A stretch of 64,000 nt of DNA, from NCBI RefSeq assembly GCF_018991925.1, contig NW_024722158.1:5483813-5547812 (forward strand). The letters run 5' to 3'. Source of the DNA: Homarus americanus (Eukaryota; Arthropoda; Malacostraca; Decapoda; Nephropidae). The position numbers were made by a program, and so were the translations under genes. This document shows, in pieces, positions 41,148 to 51,188 of this stretch (position 1 is its first letter; each line of letters begins with the position of its first letter). The notes below the pieces were generated by a model that was given only the letters and a program-made list of their open reading frames with translations, was not told the origin of the DNA and made no database searches.

Positions 41148-41460
41148 GAGTGTGTGTGTGTGTGTGTGTGTGTTTGTCTGCACTACCAAGATGGATGACT
41201 AGCAGCTGGTGGAGTGAGAGAGAGGTGGATGAGAGTGAGAGAGGGGGGATGAGAGAGAAGGGGGTGAGAGTGAGAGAGGGGGGATGAGAGAGAAGGGGGT
41301 GAGAGTGAGAGAGGGGGGATGAGAGAGAGGGCGGTGAGAGAGAGACAGAGAGAGAGAGGGAGACGTAAGATTTGTCAGAATTTAAAAAGAATAGAGAAAG
41401 AGAGAAAAAAAAGAGAGAAAAAGAGAGAAAAGGAAAGAAAAGAAAGAAAGAAAGAAGTGT
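41148..41460. repeat. (TG)n and a ~38-bp GAGAGTGAGAGAGGGGGGAT array
   Basis: TG at 41150-41174. Three to four near-identical units of GAGAGTGAGAGAGGGGGGAT plus GAGAGAGAAGGGGGT at 41225-41340. Confidence 0.9.
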
Positions 41461-41510
41461 AAAGTAAACACAAACCCTATCACAGGTAAACAAAGTTGGA
41501 CCATCAAAGA

Positions 41511-41511
<1 letters not shown>

Positions 41512-41600
<89 letters not shown>

Positions 41601-41932
41601 CTTTGCTTACGTCATCAGCATCATAACAATGTCAACACAGGACCCGTGACCTTCCCCTGACCTTTGACCTAGAGAGATAAATATGGCCAGAGAGGAAAAG
41701 AGAGAGAGATAAGAAAGAAAGAAAGAAATAAAGCGAGAAAGAATGACAGAAACAAGAAAAAAGAGAGAAAGAGAATGAAAGAAGCAAAATTAGAAAGAGA
41801 AAAGAATGAGACAGACACACACACATAAGTAAGAAAAAGAAAGACAGGCAGAGAATGAGAGATGGAGAAAGAAACAAAGAGATTGACGAGAAAAAACAGA
41901 TTGAGAAAAACAGTGGGGAGAAAATTTGAGAG

Positions 41933-42003
<71 letters not shown>
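41512..42003. repeat. (AAT)n, purine-rich sequence and 68-bp (GA)n
   Basis: AAT at 41512-41600, AGAAAGAAAGAAA purine tract 41680-41935, GA at 41936-42003. Confidence 0.9.
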
Positions 42004-42009
<6 letters not shown>

Positions 42010-42097
42010 CCACAAACGTCATCATAAATTGGGTGACCATAACTTACCTCTCAACACTCACCCAGGTGCGACACCACACACACATCTCACCTGGTTT

Positions 42098-42318
42098 CAG
42101 ACCCCCTCCCTCCCTCCCTCCCTCATTCTTTAAACCTCCCTTCCCTCCCTCACTCCTTCTCTTCCCTCCCTCCCTCATTCTTTAAACCTCCCGTCCCTCC
42201 CTCACTCCTTCTCTTCCCTCCCTCCCTCCTTCTCTTCCCTCCCTCCCTCATTCTCAACCAGATCCCACCCCGCCTGTGTTAAACATTTCAGTGGTTGCAG
42301 GTGTGTGTGTGTGTGTGA

Positions 42319-42349
<31 letters not shown>

Positions 42350-42412
42350 TGTGTGTGTATGTGTGTGTGTGGTGTGTGTATGTGTGTATGTGTGTGTGTA
42401 TATGTGTGTGTG
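42098..42412. repeat. CCCTCCCTCATTCTTTAAAC repeat and (TG)n
   Basis: CCCTCCCTCATTCTTTAAAC plus a CCTTCTCTT unit repeated at 42108-42255; TG with TGATG/TGGTG breaks at 42301-42412. Confidence 0.9.
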
Positions 42413-42849
42413 CAAGCAAATCAATCATGTTTCCGTGCATATATTAGTTCTTGTTGCATGCATGATACTCGTGATTGCATGCATGTCTGTCTGTCTGTCC
42501 CTCACCAGGTAACCAAATCAAGAAGCTAATTTATTCATGATCACACACACACACAAATACAAGTCTTCATATCTCTTTTTATCTGTCTGTCTGTCTCTGT
42601 CTGTCTGTCTCTGTCTGTTTGTCTCTGTCTGTCTGTCTGTCTCTCACACACACATGCAACCCCTCATCTCTATCCCCAACCCCCCCACACACACACATGA
42701 TGGAGCCACCTAATATATGAAGTCACATTAAAGGTCACACAATTTGGCAACTTATTCCACACGTTTGTCAACCTTCAGTCATTAATTACCTCGTTATAAT
42801 GACTAACACTGTGGCAGACATGACTCACTTCCGCGATACTTACTAGTTC

Positions 42850-43082
42850 ATGAACCCAGTCTCTGTATATTTAACTTACTGTAACTTTCTGTACCTTGCT
42901 ATAGCTTCCTGTGCTTTTATCTAACTCTCTCTAGCTTTCTGTAACTCCCTGTACCTTTCTATAGCTTCCTGTGCTTTTAAATAACTCTCTCTAGCATTCT
43001 GTAACTCCCTGTACCTTCCTGTGCTTTTATCTAACTCTCTCTAGCTTTCTGTAACTTTCTGTACCTTTCTGTAACTAACTAG
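42850..43082. repeat. ~61-bp minisatellite (TTTCTGTAACTCCCTGTACC)
   Basis: About four copies of a unit containing TTTCTGTAACTCCCTGTACC, TTCCTGTGCTTTTAT and CTAACTCTCTCTAG. Confidence 0.85.
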
Positions 43083-43164
43083 TCGCCCAGGTGATGCCGT
43101 AGCTACAGAGGACCTCACTGCTGACCACCCATTCACCTGCCCAATTGTGACGTAAGAATACCCA

Positions 43165-43290
43165 GTAAAACACACCCACCTACCCACCCACCTTACCCAC
43201 TCACCCACCTACCTTATTCATCCAGCAACTCCACCCCACCCACCTTACCCACTCACCCACCCACTTACCCACCCACTCACCCACCCAAGA
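43165..43290. repeat. CACCCACCTACCC repeats
   Basis: CCACCCACCTTACCCACTCA units, duplicated in tandem. Confidence 0.85.
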
Positions 43291-43321
43291 GACAGGTGGT
43301 TGGTCGCTAGGGAAGACGGTG

Positions 43322-43442
43322 TATATATACGGTTGGGACGTCTGCTTATACCTGCTGTAAATATTACCTGTCCCACTCATAATGACTGTCTGCTGGCGAG
43401 TCTGTGCTGCTGTTTGTCTGTCTGTCTGTCTGTCTTCTCTCT
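43322..43442 (+). promoter_or_regulatory. possible TATA box plus signal-peptide first exon
   Basis: TATATATA at 43322-43328 is followed 60 bp later by an ATG at 43382. The next 20 codons read Met-Thr-Val-Cys-Trp-Arg-Val-Cys-Ala-Ala-Val-Cys-Leu-Ser-Val-Cys-Leu-Ser-Ser-Leu, then a perfect donor GTAAGT at 43443 (phase 1). A short exon of this kind, with a charged/polar start and hydrophobic core, is typical for arthropod secreted proteins. However, the hydrophobic part is encoded by a CTGT microsatellite and I find no convincing second exon, so this may be chance. Confidence 0.3.
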
Positions 43443-43587
43443 GTAAGTATAAATGTCTCTCTGTATGACTGTCTTGTTTCTCTATTTCTGTCTGTCTGTC
43501 TGTCTGTCTATATGTCTGTATATTGGTTTGTGTGTATCTGTCTGTTTTTTTATCTATCTATCTATCTATATACCTAATTCTCCACTA

Positions 43588-43614
43588 TGATATTACGTGT
43601 GTGTGTGTATATGT

Positions 43615-43658
<44 letters not shown>

Positions 43659-43714
43659 AGCAAAATTCTCCCCTGCCAACACCTTCCCAAGTTTGGTCCC
43701 CCCCCCTTCACACC

Positions 43715-43745
<31 letters not shown>

Positions 43746-43960
43746 CCTCCCTCACACTAACCTACACACATGTCCCTCTTCCTTTATCCATGCTTGGTGT
43801 AAGGTTCAAGTGTAGGTTGCTATTATAGGCTGCTAGTGTAGGCCGCGGGTGTAGCTTCACCCTGAGTTGATGGCGGGAAAAAAAAAAGTGTATTTGGCGG
43901 GAAAGTTACCACAACAACATGCTAGACGTAAATATATATCACATGTTGGAATGTTACCAG

Positions 43961-44002
<42 letters not shown>
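43588..44002. repeat. (TG)n, CT-rich and (CA)n tracts
   Basis: TG at 43597-43657, CT at 43713-43745, CA at 43962-44002. No gene seen between. Confidence 0.85.
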
Positions 44003-44003
<1 letters not shown>

Positions 44004-44427
44004 AGGTATACTGTAAGTGATTAGGTAAACAACAATAAAAAAAACAGGAAAAGAAAGTGACAGGTTTAATGGAGACAGGTGTGTGACAGGTGAGTGAGAG
44101 GTGATAATTACAGGTGTTAAATAGGTGTGAGAGAAAGGATAGTGGCATATGTAACTCAAGGAAGATAGTGAGAGATTTAGTTGAGCGAAAGTGGGAGCGG
44201 CAGGTAGACGCAATTGAGAGAAAACTTTAATTAGAAAGTTAATGGCATGTGTGACAGGTGTTTAAGGAAGAAAGTGAGAGAATTAAGGGACAGGCCAGTG
44301 AGAGAGAGAGAGAGAGAGGAGTGAGGCAGTAGGTACATATATCCTCACCAGACGAGGATATATACAGCCCTCACACCACTCATCATCCCTCTCCCACTCA
44401 CCCACCTTCCCTCTCCGGTCATATAGT

Positions 44428-44548
44428 GGGTGTTCGTGGTACCACTTCAACACGGACTACCGGAGTCACCAGTATTGTTCGTGGTTAATACTTCAACACT
44501 GACTACCGGAACTGTCAGTGGTGTTCGTGGTATGACTTCAACATGGAA
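44428..44548. repeat. three copies of GTGTTCGTGGTACCACTTCA-type unit
   Basis: About 47-bp units containing GTTCGTGGT, then ACTTCAACAC, then GACTACCGGA. Single copies of GTTCGTGGTA (or its complement) recur near 9431, 30820, 30953, 34138, 35857 and 37373. Confidence 0.75.
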
Positions 44549-44754
44549 CACAGACAGCCGCGGGGGTAAACTGAACTGACAAAGGCGGAATGTTTACGTC
44601 TTACAGCCAACCACAGTATATAATCACCCTCATGACACAAGGACAAATTAGTGGCAGGAATGTGTAAGGCTCCGAGCAAGGGGTCCTGGGCGCCGCTCCT
44701 CTCACACACTAAAATACTCAACGGCGGCGACAACTGTTAAGATGCAGCCAGTCA

Positions 44755-44992
44755 CACTTAACCTAACCCAAACTTACACTAACCTGACCCAAGCTTACAC
44801 TAACCTAACCCAAGCTTACACTAACCTAACCCAAACTTACACTAACCTGACCCAAGCTTACACTAACCTAACCCAAACTTACACTAACCTGACCCAAGCT
44901 TACACTAACCTGACCTAAGCTTACACTAACCTAACCCAAGCTTACACTAACCTGACCTAGCTTACCAACCTAGCAAGTTACACTAACCTGAC
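44755..44992. repeat. 21-bp minisatellite CTTACACTAACCTGACCCAAG
   Basis: About eleven 21-bp copies; the core is ACACTAACCTGACCCAAGCT. It directly adjoins the 5' truncation point of the retrotransposon fragment at about 45000. Confidence 0.9.
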
Positions 44993-44999
44993 CTGTTTG

Positions 45000-45870
45000 T
45001 TGACGAAGTGTAAGAGGATGCACCTGGGGCGTACCAACGGTAAGGAGGCGTACCATATGTCCCAACAGGATGAAGAAAATGTGCTAGTTGAGACTGTGTG
45101 TGAGAAGGACCTAGGTGTGTATTATGTTGGAATGAGCTGAAGTTCTCGGCCATTGTGAAGAAGGTAAATCAGGCAAATAAATTATTGGGTCTTATAAGAA
45201 GGTCGTTCAGATATCTAGACGGTCCGTCCCTCGTGACGATCTTCAGGAGTGAAGTGCTTCCCCATCTGGAGTACTGTCACCCCATCTGGTCCCCGAGATA
45301 TGCTAGGGACTGTCAGTTGGTTGAAAATGTTCAAAGGAGGGCCACCAAGCTGGTGCCTGCACTTCGGCATCTCAGCTACCCTGCGAGATTGGAGCGCCTG
45401 AACTTGCCTAGCTTATACTACAGACGGGCAAGGGGGGACCTAGTTGAGGTTTATAAGCATCTCAGGGGGCACTACTCAGTTGAGTGTCCTTACTTGGAGC
45501 TGGCGGACGCTCGCCCCACAAGGGGTCACAGCTCAAGATTGAAGAAGCCGCAAGTCCGGAAAACCGTGAGGGCAAACTTTTTCGGAGTGAGGGTTGTAAA
45601 CTCTTGGAACAATCTACCAGAAAGTGTTGTGACGGCACCGAGTGTGAGCTCTTTCAAGAGAAGACTTGACCAACACTGGAGCGGGTTCAGGTACATTCAG
45701 GAGCCGGTGCATGCCCAGTATTTGCCAACAGTGCGTGACAGAGACGTGACCGATCGCCCGGGCGGCTAGCGAGCCGACCTTTTGGTGAAGAATATAAAGG
45801 AAAAGAGTCGTGACCGATCGCCCAAGCGGCTAACAAGCCGATCAGTGGCGAAGAGGATAAGTAAAGTATT
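45000..45870 (+). pseudogene. 5'-truncated, frameshifted non-LTR retrotransposon (Jockey/CR1-type RT C-terminus)
   Basis: The frame starting at 45000 reads KCKRMHLGR then VCEKDLGV. After a frameshift between about 45115 and 45128 the sequence continues in another frame (WNELKFSA) and runs open to the stop at 45767-45769. Key stretches are ANKLLGLIRRSF, LPHLEYCHPIWSP, VQRRATKLVP, LPSLYYRRARGDLVEVYK, TRGHSSRLKKP and FFGVRVVNSWNNLPE. They match the C-terminal region after the RT palm of abundant animal non-LTR elements. The catalytic RT motifs and the endonuclease are missing, so the copy is dead. The end of the frame and the tail hold two copies of GACCGATCGCCC (45746-45880). Confidence 0.85.
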
Positions 45871-45880
45871 TTCGCCCGCC

Positions 45881-48240
45881 ATCCCTCACGTTACGTTTTC
45901 TTTATGTAATAGATTTAACCTGATTTATTTTGTTTTTGTTTTAACCTTTTACGGTTTTTAAAGATTTTATTTATTTATATCGCTTAAGCTTGTTTGTTTT
46001 AGATAAGCTGAAGAGTATCCCCAGCTTATTTCACCTTAAGTTTAGCCCCAGCTTATTTCACCTTAAGTTTAACCCCAGCTTATTTCACCTGATGATTAAC
46101 CACCCTAACACATAATTGACATAAAACTGGTTAATATTAATGTTTTTGGCTAATTAGTAAGAAATATAATAAAATTCTAATTAATAGGGATTTTTTATAA
46201 TTAATGAAAAATACAATAGAAATAATTAATAAGAATAATTTTGGGGACCCGTGAACTTACTAATTGGTGTTAAAATGGTTCAAAGGACAAATTTATGGCT
46301 AATTAACAAACTCATTGGTGCAAAAATGGTGCAAGGGCTTTTAATGTCACCTATAAGGACCATAAACTGTCTAATTTGGTGACTACTGATTAATTCCGAG
46401 AGGTGACGACTGGACAGGTGTGAGATGGTTAATGTTACTAAACTTACCACTTTGACTTGTACTAATTATTTCACCTTTTACCACGTTTTAAAATAGGTAA
46501 ATCTAATCTTAATAAAAAATAAATAAATACTCTTAAAAATTTTACAGCACGTCTTGATGGGAATATATTTTACCTATTTTACTACATATATAATTACCTT
46601 CAGATGGCATACCGTTCATTATATACAAGTTAATAAACATATAAAACCCTCAAGTGATGTAGATAAGTTGGGTATATGATATAATGAGGAACATGTAGTT
46701 ATGAACTGCACTAAACAAGTTATATCCACAACTACTGTAATGGTGACAGGTTAGGTCAGATTAAACTCTTCTCAAGCTAATAATAACAATAATATGAGGT
46801 ACCTTTTATATCCAGTGTGTTCACTATATCACTGTTTTACGTTATTCACCAACGAACATCATAATCACTGTATTATAACTGCCACAAAAGCTAAAATAAC
46901 ACAGTAACATCATCGCCATCAAACACGATCAGATTTCACCGCCCAAAATGAATCTTCGTCAATTGAGAACCTAAATTTAAATTCTTATCAATTTAAATTT
47001 TTATCAATATTTTTTAATACATTCAGTAATAGTTAATATTTTATTCAGTACCCAAATAACCCCTTATATTAAAATTAACCTATTGTTTCCCAAATGTCAA
47101 ATGAGAATACTTTATCCTGGTTCCCTGCTGACCTAATTTGACTTCATGCAACAGGTATAAACGATGGTGTTATTAGCTGGCGATTATTTTTACTATTGCT
47201 ATTACTGTTGTTGTTTTTATTACTATTAATATTCTTTATTTATAGCACTCGCCAGCCACCAGGTAGACTGGCTTAGGAAACTCATAACTTGAAACAGATT
47301 TACTAAACCTGCCATACTCACTATTTTATTTGCTAGTTTCTACCAAGAGCTCCATACATATAAACAGACAACATTTAACCATTTTAACAGCTTAGGTCAT
47401 TAGTTATCATCAATTTCTCATTAGTCTTACTTTCATCTCCCATTTAAATATACGAATCACCTGAAGATTAGCCACCCCAGCTTATTTCACCTGAGGATTG
47501 AACCTAATGTTACCTCAGTGGTTAGGTTAGGTATTTAATACGTGTTTTTACCTTAATCCTCCGAGTACACAATGGCATATGCTAACTTATATACAGTACA
47601 CCACCCACCCATCAATACCAAGTACAATATACATACAATTGAAAAGGTAACTAACCACTGATGTAATAACAATAAAAATAAAACAGAAAAATACACTAAC
47701 CTTTATAAAAAAAAATTCATACAATACGGAAGCTGCACCACCTCACACGTAAAGACAAAACAACAACCATTGTAAAAAATCTTTATTCAGGGCTGTTAAA
47801 GCTATACAAAACCTTTTATTCACACTGGTATGTATCCAACTAAACTGTTTGCTTCTTTGTAAACAAGATCTTCCAGCCTTGGAGTTATTTTTACATATCA
47901 ACGGACTTGATATACCACAACAATAAACTCATTACTTATACCAAAATATTCCCAAAGATAATATTATTTGTAAATTGTAAATGTAACTTAATATGAAAAA
48001 AAAAATAAGTGTGTGTGGTAATTTCAACTGATTTAAACAATTTTCTACCATTTTCTTTACACCCATCATCATCGTCATTATCATTATGTTTAGGTCATTT
48101 TCCATACAGTTAATATCACACAACCCTAAATATAAGTACCAGTTTAATGACTCCAATTAGCAGGTCAACTTGGGAGGTTAACGATCGTTCGGCGATATAT
48201 TCTAACACAAATACAAGTTAGGGATTTGAGATTGAAGGTG
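45881..48240. other. 2.4-kb AT-rich spacer; only element fragments seen
   Basis: At 46017-46115 there are three tandem left ends of the inverted-repeat element, each with AGCTTATTTCACCT, about 29 bp apart. Another pair is at 47457-47510. No exon or RNA gene recognised; the sequence is mostly AT-rich and unique. Confidence 0.5.
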
Positions 48241-48279
48241 TCGAGTTGTATTTACCTTTGTTTCTGTCGTTTCCTGTTG

Positions 48280-48735
48280 CTGTCTACACCTGTGTATTGT
48301 TAGTCTACACCTGTCTATTGTTACTGTCTACTGGTTATTGTTACTGTTTACTCCTGGTTATTGTTACTGTCTACACCTGTGTATTGTTACTGTCTACACC
48401 TGTCTATTGTTACTGTCTGCACCTGTGTATTGTTACTGTCTACTCCTGGGTATTGTTACTGTCTACACCTGTCTATTGTTTTCTACAGCTGTCTACACCT
48501 ACAGTAGCTATTGTTACTGTCTTCACCTGCCTTTCAACACTCACTACACCTACCTTACAACACTCTCTACACCTGCCTTATAACACTCTCTACACCTGCC
48601 TTACAACACTCACTACACCTGCCTTACAACACTCACTACACCTGCCTTACAACACTCTCTACACCTGCCTTACAACACTCTCTACACCTGCCTTACAACA
48701 CTCTCTACACCTGCCTTACAACACTCTCTACATCC
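48280..48735. repeat. 23-bp minisatellite that changes sequence but keeps its period
   Basis: The left half repeats CTACACCTGTGTATTGTTAC plus TGT. The right half repeats CTACACCTGCCTTACAACAC plus TCT. Both are 23 bp and share CTACACCTG. Confidence 0.9.
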
Positions 48736-48784
48736 CCCTTGGCACTCTTTCTCAAACCCTGATCCACAACACAAAAACAAGTAA

Positions 48785-48965
48785 ATGGAATAAAGAATAA
48801 TAAGAATTGAGACATAATAAAAATAGACAGATAATAAGAATAGACAGAGTTAACAATAAACAGACAATACAGACATAATAAGAATACAGATAATAAGAAT
48901 TGACAGATGATAAGGATAGACAGATACTAAGGACAGAGAGAAAGACAGACATATAGGTAGATAAG
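48785..48965. repeat. AATAAGAATAGACAGATA repeat
   Basis: About eight 16-18-bp units. 48966-49600 is unique sequence with CTGT/CT tracts at 49142-49225 and no gene. 49610-49740 holds GATA-type repeats. Confidence 0.8.
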
Positions 48966-49985
48966 ATGTCAAAGCATTATATCATTCTTAGTCGACGGCA
49001 CAGAGGAGCAGTCACAAAACACAGGGTGAATCATTCGCTGGTAGGCACTGATTAGTACTACCACTAATAGAGTCTGTTATTGAGTTGTGTGTAGGTATGT
49101 TTAGGGAATGTTTTTGATGTTTAATTCTCTTTAAATGCTTGTATGTCTGTCTGTCTCTCCGTGTCTCTGTTCCCATGTCTCTCTCACTTTTCCTGTTTCT
49201 CTTCCTAAGTCTCTTTCGCTCTCTCTCTCGTTAATCGTCTCATAAATAACAGTTACATCAGCCAGACTGCCAGGGAATGACTCACCCCTTACAATACTTT
49301 GAACAAATAACTGCAACCTATAATTCTTACATCTGGATAAACATTTTTAAGTTACATACAAAAATACAAATACAACATAAACGCATCTAGTACCCTCGTA
49401 AGTAAACAGCATTAAGACGACTACGGTATTTATTACCTTACTTTACCAACTCTAGTCGACATTCAATTACTTTATGACATTCGAGGTTAAATAAATAAAA
49501 AATCTTCGGGGTCAAAAGGGAAGGTCTTCTTACAAATCGCTTCCTCCGTCTTCTTTGAAGTTTCCGTATTCCTTCAGCCTATCCAACACAAAAGTCGAAG
49601 AGGAAAAAAGGCAATAGATAGATAGAATAGATAGAATAGATATATAGATGGATAGATAAATATCAAGATCGATAGATATATACAGCAGACAGATAGAAAG
49701 ATACATACATATATATAGACGGAAAGATAGATTGATAAATTAGTTAAGGCAATTAATTTCAGATATTTCCAGTGTGCCATTTTTATACAGTACAGTACTT
49801 CACACAGTCATGCCAAACACATTGTTGTGAGAATAGTTGGTGACAGAATTTCCCCAAACACTTAAGGGAGACAGAGGGCATCTACCTGAGGGTCTTGTGG
49901 GTAAAAGTGAATTGTTATTTTAATATTGAGATTTTTTCTTTGAATTTTGATTATTTTTTTTTAATTTTGTAACATTATTTATCAC

Positions 49986-50175
49986 GGTGAAACCTCCATA
50001 TAACGGATGTCTCTCTCAATGTAATCCCTTAGATGGGGGTTTCACATCTAACAGACCCTCGATATAATACTCTCACATCAATATAGTTCGTCATATGGAG
50101 GATTCACATCAAACTGACCCTCAATATAATGGACTTTCCTCTCCAAAGAGTCCATTAAATAGAAGTTTAACAAGA
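49986..50175. mobile_element. CCTCCATATAACGGA repeat element (Tigger/pogo-like ends)
   Basis: It starts GTGAAACCTCCATATAACGG and alternates inverted versions (TTAGATGGGGGTTTCACATC) with GACCCTCRATATAAT, in about three 65-bp units. AAACCTCCATATAACGG resembles the termini of pogo/Tigger-class transposons. A second copy with the same layout is in DRG2 intron 1 (56568-56750). No transposase. Confidence 0.6.
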
Positions 50176-50182
50176 CCGTATA

Positions 50183-50995
50183 CAGTGATCCCTCGGTTAA
50201 CGAATTACCTTCCATAAGATTCTTCACTTCGGTTAACGAAAAAATTTATGTTAAAAAATTCCTTACGAAGTTTTCCCAACATGTTTACGCCTGCTCACCA
50301 GCTGTAGTATTAGTCCACCAATACAGTAATCGGTTTTAGGGCTTAAATTCGTTACCATTGAGTAAATATCAAGAAGATTGTACTATTCAATAATTTTCCA
50401 AGTCTTATATTAAATTTTTTAGTCATTTTAACAATTATTTAACATAATTGAAGTACAGGGAACTAGTTTTTAGCGCGCCAAACAGCCACTCAACACACCC
50501 AAAATGGCGTTGGTGTGTGTCCCTACTCAGTGGAGGAAGCTTCTTGCTTGAGACTCTCTTGAACATAAACTATTTTTACATTTTTACAGTAAAATTATTG
50601 GTCATTCTGAAGTTTATTTTACATATTGACAATATATAATGCAGTGCAGTGTTGATTTAAAGAAAATAATTTTGAATTACACCAAGTGAACCAGAATTTT
50701 ATGGGTGAAATGGAGGCATGGGGTGACTTCTCTTCCACCCCAATGCCTTCTTTTCTCCCTTCTCCTCCACCCCCATTCTAATTCCCATCATCATCATCAT
50801 CAACCAGGAGCCTTCTACATGCACACCTAAAAGTAAGTGTACTTTACTGCATTTATTTTTAGTCTGTTTGTAATTTTCGGTGAGCTGGAACCAATTACCT
50901 AAAATCCCATTGAAACAATAGTTTCGGTTAACGTAATTTTCTGTTAACGAACGACCTTCTGGAATGAATTGTGTTCGTTAACCGAGGGACCACTG
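50183..50995. mobile_element. 813-bp non-autonomous Tc1/mariner-superfamily transposon
   Basis: The terminal inverted repeats CAGTGATCCCTCGGTTAACG (left) and CAGTGGTCCCTCGGTTAACG (complement of right) match over 22 bp with one mismatch, flanked by TA target duplications (50181-50182, 50996-50997). Subterminal GGTTAACGAA/GGTTAACG motifs repeat inside both ends. No transposase frame is present, so it needs a partner element in trans. It lies about 190 bp past the DRG2 stop codon and may supply DRG2 poly(A) signals. Confidence 0.85.
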
Positions 50996-51188
50996 TATCT
51001 GACCTCAGAGTAGATACCCCACATTAGCCAACAGTTCAGGAAATTTTCGCCACAACTATACACTCTCCGTCTTCAAATAAAATTCTGATATTTCAAGGGT
51101 TTTTGGGGGGGATACTAAATATTGGGAGAGATAGTGAATGATTTAACTTAACAATATTTTGGAAGGTTAACACGTTATAATAATCCAC

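Noticed and set aside
43088..43151. Possible internal exon between CCCAG and GTAAGA (DAVATEDLTADHPFTCPIVT)
   Set aside because: Open in only one frame over 60 bp, no neighbouring exon in phase; expected by chance in this much sequence.
44515..44733. Minus-strand open frame of 72 codons with a TATATA upstream
   Set aside because: No homology recognised; part overlaps the GTTCGTGGTA repeat and the TATA-to-initiator spacing is poor.
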